Assembly: GCF_003263515.1 (NCBI RefSeq) | Contig: NZ_JYDE01000015.1 | Coordinates: 124,001-188,000 of the forward strand | Length of the DNA: 64,000 nucleotides | Direction of reading: 5' to 3' | From: Rahnella inusitata | GTDB lineage: Bacteria > Pseudomonadota > Gammaproteobacteria > Enterobacterales > Enterobacteriaceae | Shown: positions 59,507-64,000 of the stretch, piece after piece | How positions within the stretch are numbered: the stretch's first letter is position 1 | Layout of the letters: each line of letters begins with the position of its first letter | Made by a program: the position numbers and the translations under genes | Notes under the pieces: generated by a model | The model's database searches: none | What the model was told of the DNA's origin: nothing | Seen by the model: the letters and a program-made list of their open reading frames with translations, nothing else

Positions 59507-60619
59507 TCAGAATCCGAAGGCACTTTCGTTAAATCTTTCCGCCCGGTGAACATCGGTGCTTTTCACGCCCGCAGTATCCATTTTTTCCTGCGCTTCCTCG
59601 ATGTCCTCTTCATCAATTTCCAGCGACTCCTGATCGTTGCCTTCCTGCGGCGTCAGCGCCAGTTCGACCATAATCGGGAAGTGATCCGAGCCCATAAATT
59701 CCAGACGGTGCAGGTCAATGAGAGTGAAATGTTTACTGTGGAAAACGTGATCCAGCGGCCAGCGCAGGAATGGATAGCTGGCGTGGAATGTGTTGTACAT
59801 GCCACGGCCACGACGCGGATCCAGCAGGCCGCTGACTTTCATAAACAGACGCGTGGTGCGCGACCATGCGACGTCATTGAGGTCGCCGGTCACAATCGTC
59901 GGATAAGTGGCTTTCGCTGCGGTATGCCCGACGGCAATCAGTTCGCCATCGCGGTCAGTGGATTCATCCGCTTCCGTCGGGCTGGGTGGCATCGGGTGCA
60001 GACAGTGCATCACCACCTGTTCACCGGACGCCAGTTCAGCACGAAAATGCATCGAAGGAATATCATCCGCTACCAGAAACTGGATCTGCGCATCGTGCAG
60101 CGGCAGGCGCGAGTAAACGTGCATTCCGTAAAGATTATCCAGCGGGCAGCGCAGGCTGTGTGGGTAATCCGGCTCCAGCGGCGACATCTGGTCTTCCCAC
60201 CACTGATCGGTTTCCAGCAGCACGACAATATCAGGCTTATTTTTCTGGATCAGGCTGAGTAATTTATCGGCCTTGCGGTTGGTGGTCAGCACGTTGCTGT
60301 TGATGATTTTGATACGGGAATGTCCGTTCGGCGGTGTCTTTTTGACCTGAAACGGATACAAGCGCGTGTACGGCAAAATCCACCAGCTCTGATAGAGCAT
60401 GCAGGCTACCGTCAACACGACGGTGATGGTCGCAATCGGGCCACCAAAGGGCAGAATAAAGAGCTCAGTCAGCAGAAAAAGTAAACATAAAGACGCCATT
60501 TGCAGACGGGGGAAATCCCACACCCGCACCCACCAGCGTTGATTTTTGGAAAGAGGCAGCAGCGTCAAAAAGGTCATAATGACCGTCAGTGCGCAGACTG
60601 TAATGCGAAGTGCTTCCAT
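59507..60619 (-). CDS. Membrane-anchored endonuclease/exonuclease/phosphatase (EEP) protein
   Basis: A 370-residue protein with three N-terminal membrane segments (about residues 4-22, 41-57, 62-80) and an EEP-fold domain from about residue 100 to 325. The fold's motifs are seen: IINSNVLTTNR (metal Asn), DIVVLLETDQWW (metal Glu), MHCLHPMPPS (His), VTGDLNDVAWS (Asp/Asn) and GSDHFPIMVEL (Asp/His), so catalysis is possible. An acidic tail follows. Substrate unknown: relatives include phosphodiesterases, sphingomyelinases and nucleases. The catalytic domain is probably periplasmic or cytosolic depending on topology; three spans are seen. Confidence 0.85.
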   Translation of the reverse strand: MEALRITVCALTVIMTFLTLLPLSKNQRWWVRVWDFPRLQMASLCLLFLLTELFILPFGGPIATITVVLTVACMLYQSWWILPYTRLYPFQVKKTPPNGHSRIKIINSNVLTTNRKADKLLSLIQKNKPDIVVLLETDQWWEDQMSPLEPDYPHSLRCPLDNLYGMHVYSRLPLHDAQIQFLVADDIPSMHFRAELASGEQVVMHCLHPMPPSPTEADESTDRDGELIAVGHTAAKATYPTIVTGDLNDVAWSRTTRLFMKVSGLLDPRRGRGMYNTFHASYPFLRWPLDHVFHSKHFTLIDLHRLEFMGSDHFPIMVELALTPQEGNDQESLEIDEEDIEEAQEKMDTAGVKSTDVHRAERFNESAFGF

Positions 60620-60751
60620 GGGTAATCGGCCCTGATAAAAGAATCATCAATTTTAGTTGTTGGCAGATTGTGACTTAAAAGATAGGGAACAACCAGAAGG
60701 ATATCGCCACCTTTTCCTGAGATTAGAAAGAGGTGGCGAGGCGACGCGGTT

Positions 60752-62428
60752 TTATTTCGCCGGTGCAGCCGGATCGGATACATGGCACCAGTTATGCTGC
60801 TGGACAATCCCACCGTCCGGCGAGGTATAGCCTATGCAGCCAAGGATGGTGTCGTACAGTTTTTCATGGAAAGCGGGTTTCTTCTCAGCGGCCATCTTTT
60901 GCAGCTGTTCGAAGCTCGCCTTGTTCTGATCGTTAGCGAGGAATTTATCCGACGCCCAGACCATGATCGGCACAGTGCGCTGCTCAATCGGTGCGTGATC
61001 GCGCGGTGTACCGTGGAAATGCATGCTTTTAGAAATGGATTCGCCGTGATCGGACGCATAAAACACGATGGCATTCTTGTTGCGCAGCTGATCAAAGACC
61101 TTTGACAGGAAATAGTCGGTGTACAGCAACGAGTTATCGTAAGCGTTGATCATTTCCGCAGTGGAACAGGAATCATCAATCCCCATACATTCCGGCTGAT
61201 ACTTGGCGAAAGAACGCGGATACCGGTCGGAGTAAAGATAGTGTGAGCCTTTGGTGTGCAGGATGATCAGATGTTTACCATTTGGATGGTTGGCCATCGA
61301 ATCTTTCATCTCATCCACCAGCAGCATGTCATCCACCGGTTTACCGGCGTTACGCTTCTCGGACGCTATGTTTTCACGCAGGGAATAATCATCAGCGCGG
61401 GTTTTGTTATAGAACCAGGCTTCGCTCTGCATCGAATACAGCTCCGAGCTCCAGCCTTTGCTTTTGAGCACTGAGAACACATTGGCTTCTTTCAGCGTAC
61501 GCTGTGGCGCTTCGGATGCCCCGCCTTCACGCACAAACATGCAGCGTAGTGAAAGCTTGGTGGCGGTATCGCAGGAATAACCCTCAAGCGCGGCGAGGTT
61601 TTTCTCTTTATCGAGGTGCGGCGTGTTATCGCGCTCGTAGCCGTACAGACCCATATGGTCGCGACGCGCACTTTCGCCAATCACAAAGACCACGTACATA
61701 TCTTTGGCATCCGCCGGTTCGGTATAGGTGAAATGTTTGGCCGGATCGAACAGGTTTTTGGTGTCTTCGGCCTGACTGTAGCTGCTGTAAACGTACAGCC
61801 CGAGCGCCGAGAGCCAGTTAGACGGAGAGTAAGTCCCGGCCACCACGCCGCCGTAGCTGGCCATCATGCGATTATTTACCACGTCATGACGGTCCTGCAC
61901 TTTACCCATCATCTGCAACGGCAAATAGCACAACAGTCCGGAGACGATCAGCAGAACAACTTTCACCGCCAGCGTTTTCGGGGTGGTTTGTTTGAGAGAC
62001 GCACCGGGCATTTTACTCAGCCATAGCAACAGGACGGGGATCAGGCTGACCAGGACAGTCCAGGCGATAAAATGGGTACCGATGGATTCTTTCGATAAAT
62101 CGATGGAGTCGGAGGCCAGCGCGGCCGCCAAAATACCGTAACCGATATCGACGTTGAACAGGATCATGTAGTAGCTGGCCGCGGCGGAGGAAATCACCAC
62201 CACGCTCATCAGCACGCGGAACACCGTTTTCCCGGTAAATGACAGCAGCACACAGAGGAAATACACCAGCGCGAAGGCCGCCAGCATTTCAACGGCAATC
62301 GACAACGCGTTGTCATAGTGCAACTGAGAGTAACGTCGGAAGAAAATCGGAAGGTTAAGCAGGATCCCAAGATAAAGCGCAATGAACAGAAAAATGCTCT
62401 GTTGCGAAAGTAATCGTAATTTTTGCAT
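60752..62428 (-). CDS. eptB: Kdo2-lipid A phosphoethanolamine 7''-transferase EptB
   Basis: Inner-membrane enzyme that adds phosphoethanolamine to the outer Kdo of lipopolysaccharide, in the periplasm. Length is 558 residues (E. coli 563). Five N-terminal spans (up to about residue 170) are followed by a sulfatase-like domain. Seen: VVFVIGESARRDHMGLYGYERDNTPHL (metal Glu), GYSCDTATKLSLRCMFVREGG with the phosphoenzyme Thr288, GKPVDDMLLVDEM, HTKGSHYLYSDRYP, FYASDHGESISKSMHFHGTPRDHAP (metal Asp/His) and LGCIGYTSPDGGI. EptB is favoured over EptA and EptC by the Kdo-type signature CDTATKLSLRCMF and the whole-length match. A sensor kinase gene lies upstream in the same direction. Confidence 0.93.
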   Translation of the reverse strand: MQKLRLLSQQSIFLFIALYLGILLNLPIFFRRYSQLHYDNALSIAVEMLAAFALVYFLCVLLSFTGKTVFRVLMSVVVISSAAASYYMILFNVDIGYGILAAALASDSIDLSKESIGTHFIAWTVLVSLIPVLLLWLSKMPGASLKQTTPKTLAVKVVLLIVSGLLCYLPLQMMGKVQDRHDVVNNRMMASYGGVVAGTYSPSNWLSALGLYVYSSYSQAEDTKNLFDPAKHFTYTEPADAKDMYVVFVIGESARRDHMGLYGYERDNTPHLDKEKNLAALEGYSCDTATKLSLRCMFVREGGASEAPQRTLKEANVFSVLKSKGWSSELYSMQSEAWFYNKTRADDYSLRENIASEKRNAGKPVDDMLLVDEMKDSMANHPNGKHLIILHTKGSHYLYSDRYPRSFAKYQPECMGIDDSCSTAEMINAYDNSLLYTDYFLSKVFDQLRNKNAIVFYASDHGESISKSMHFHGTPRDHAPIEQRTVPIMVWASDKFLANDQNKASFEQLQKMAAEKKPAFHEKLYDTILGCIGYTSPDGGIVQQHNWCHVSDPAAPAK

Positions 62429-62651
62429 TGGTAATAAATGGCTCTTTGGTGAGTCTGTTTACGTCGTATTGACCGCTCGTGCCGGAGGATTGAACTTACT
62501 CCTTAGGACTATTCAGACTCCGGGCCGCGTATTTTCGTTCAAAGTGATTGGTATCTTCCAATGTGATAATGTAACAGAATTAACGAAACCTTTATCTTTC
62601 AGTTATATAAACCAGATAATTTTCTTACGCGTCATGCCCCTTTTTTAGGTT

Positions 62652-62672
62652 TATTGAGAAACTATTGAGAAA
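62652..62672. promoter_or_regulatory. Direct repeat TATTGAGAAA at the end of the kinase gene
   Basis: Two identical 10-bp copies of TATTGAGAAA (62652-62661, 62663-62672) with an 11-bp period, the spacing used by OmpR/PhoB-family regulators. It spans the stop codon of the sensor kinase and lies about 225 bp upstream of eptB. Function unproven. Confidence 0.35.
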
Positions 62673-64000
62673 ACTTGTGATCCTCACGTGGGAAAGTCAG
62701 CGTAAATCGTGTTTCGCCCTCCGCCGAACTCACCACCCGGACGCTGCCCTGATGCAGCGCCATAATGGCCTGAACGATGGACAATCCCAGGCCGCTGGAG
62801 CTGCCACCTTCGCTGCGTGAAGCATCGGCGCGATAGAAGCGATCGAACAGTTTGCCGAGCTTTTCTGGCGGGATCGGGTCGCCCTGGCTAATCACATGGA
62901 TATCCATTCCACTGGCGTGCGGTTCGGCACGAACGACGATGGGTGTGCCTTCATGCGCATATCGCACGGCGTTGGCGACCAGATTGCTCAGCGCGCGCTG
63001 GAACAAAATGGCATCGGCGTACAAAATCCCCTCCCCCGCGCTGTGCAGCGTCATTTCCCGCTCTTCCGCCAGACCTTCAAAGTATTCCTGAATCCGCGTC
63101 ATTTCCGCCGAAACATCAATACTGGTGATGGTCAGAACCGAACGCGCATCGGTCGCCCGCGCCAGGAACAGAATGTTTTCGACCATGCGTGAAATACGCT
63201 CCAGCTCCTCCATATTATTGGCCAGCAGCGTTTCATATTCCTCTGTGCTGCGCGGCTGATAAAGCGCCACCTGACAATGCCCCATCAACGCCCCCACCGG
63301 CGTGCGGATCTCGTGCGCCAAATCGGCAGAGAACTGCGTCAGGCGCTGATATCCTTCTGCCAGTCGTTCGAGCATGTCGTTAAATGAATAGATTAACTGC
63401 TGCAATTCCTGCGGCGCATTATCACTGCTAAGACGCGTGGACAGGCTGGCTGGATGGATTTTCGTCGCCTCCAGCGCCATGTGCCGCAGTGGCCGCAATC
63501 CACGGCGGATCACCACATAACCGAGCGCGGCAATCAGCAGATAGGCGAACAGCACCGCGCCGGTGATTTCCCAGCGGAACGTCTGCAACATCCGCGCTTC
63601 GCCGGTCATGAAGTGCGCGGCGGTAATCTCCACCGTGCGGCCATCCTGAATTTTTACGGCGGCGCGGGCGAAGCGAACCGGCGTGTCGTCGGGGGCGGAA
63701 AGCGTGTGAACGGTGCTCAGCGTTAACGGCTGGCCGTCGGGTACCGGCGCGACCGGAGGCAGCGCAAGGCGCGACGGATTGACGTTGATAATCGGCGGTT
63801 CATCGCTCAGACGGAAAGTCAGGATATCCCGCTCGTTGCCGAGCATGTTTTCGAACAGACCCGGATTATGGCTGAGTTGAGAAAGCGGAAACTCACTGGC
63901 CAGCAGATGACGAAAATACTGAACGCGCCCGCTCACCTGATAATCGGCGCGGCGGACCAGTTCTTTTTCCAGCGAGTAATAGAGATAAACGCCCACGGCG
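62662..64000 (-). CDS. Heavy-metal-type sensor histidine kinase, partial
   Basis: C-terminal part of a membrane histidine kinase of the CusS/CopS/IrlS group; the N-terminus is outside the window and the frame is open at the edge. Present: YYSLEKELVRRADYQ at the start of the periplasmic sensor, a second membrane segment (AVLFAYLLIAALGYVVI), a HAMP region (RRGLRPLRHMALEATKI), the H-box DLAHEIRTPVGALMGH, N-box SNLVANAVRYAH, and F/G boxes FDRFYRADASRSEGGSSSGLGLSIVQAIM. The sensor part, ending in a PVAPVPDGQPLTLS segment, resembles the metal-sensing subgroup. Its response regulator presumably lies beyond the right edge; the eptB gene follows it. Confidence 0.9.
   Translation of the reverse strand, partial: AVGVYLYYSLEKELVRRADYQVSGRVQYFRHLLASEFPLSQLSHNPGLFENMLGNERDILTFRLSDEPPIINVNPSRLALPPVAPVPDGQPLTLSTVHTLSAPDDTPVRFARAAVKIQDGRTVEITAAHFMTGEARMLQTFRWEITGAVLFAYLLIAALGYVVIRRGLRPLRHMALEATKIHPASLSTRLSSDNAPQELQQLIYSFNDMLERLAEGYQRLTQFSADLAHEIRTPVGALMGHCQVALYQPRSTEEYETLLANNMEELERISRMVENILFLARATDARSVLTITSIDVSAEMTRIQEYFEGLAEEREMTLHSAGEGILYADAILFQRALSNLVANAVRYAHEGTPIVVRAEPHASGMDIHVISQGDPIPPEKLGKLFDRFYRADASRSEGGSSSGLGLSIVQAIMALHQGSVRVVSSAEGETRFTLTFPREDHKFSQ

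Overview
The window looks like chromosomal DNA of an Enterobacterales member. Gene content and order match E. coli blocks closely (sanA-mglCAB-galS-yeiB-folE-fghA; cirA-lysP-yeiE-yeiH-nfo; gsiDCBA-iaaA with moeA-moeB and ybiT; ybiB-dinG). The mixture of these blocks, an extra tsgA-like/xapA locus, a second leuCD pair and moderate-high GC coding DNA would suit a Yersiniaceae genus such as Rahnella or a relative; the genus is an inference. No phage, IS element, CRISPR array, tRNA or rRNA gene was recognised.

Layout. 1-9.4 kb: the 3' end of malic enzyme maeA, then sanA, the galactose system mglBAC with its regulator galS, then yeiB and folE. 9.5-12.6 kb: an MFS exporter divergent from a LysR regulator that is linked to S-formylglutathione hydrolase. 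12.8-19.3 kb: the iaaA-gsiABCD glutathione/peptide operon. 19.5-24.2 kb: an accessory nucleoside locus in which two paralogous TsgA-like transporters bracket a divergent LysR gene and xapA, followed by a stand-alone DeoR-type HTH protein. 24.4-29.2 kb: moeAB, ybiT and the nucleoside porin tsx. 29.5-32.4 kb: a RES/Xre toxin-antitoxin pair, two YdcZ-type transporter genes (one frameshifted) and a LysR gene. 32.5-37.8 kb: cirA with a FecBCD-like iron ABC operon. 38-46 kb: lysP, yeiE, yeiH, nfo, ybiB, dinG. 46.4-49.2 kb: a general porin, an e(P4)-type acid phosphatase lipoprotein, and elaA. 49.3-55.4 kb: the choline-to-glycine-betaine genes betIBA and betT. 55.5-60.6 kb: a haloacetate-dehalogenase-type hydrolase, a second leuCD-like isomerase pair with its LysR gene, and a membrane-anchored EEP hydrolase. 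60.7-64 kb: eptB and the C-terminal part of a heavy-metal-type sensor kinase.

How the genes work together. Several loci form complete pathways: galactose sensing and uptake (galS, mglBAC, with matching CRP/gal operator promoters); glutathione import and isoaspartyl-peptide cleavage; ferric-siderophore passage from outer to inner membrane (cirA plus ABC operon); nucleotide and nucleoside salvage (e(P4), Tsx, XapA, probably the TsgA-like carriers); and osmoprotectant synthesis (BetT, BetA, BetB, with BetI control from a palindrome overlapping both divergent promoters). The most unusual items are the duplicated TsgA/XapA locus, the RES/Xre pair with a self-evident operator, the leuCD2 cluster beside a dehalogenase with a complete fluoroacetate-type active site, a small family of intergenic inverted-repeat elements, and the SanA protein with an added charged coiled tail.
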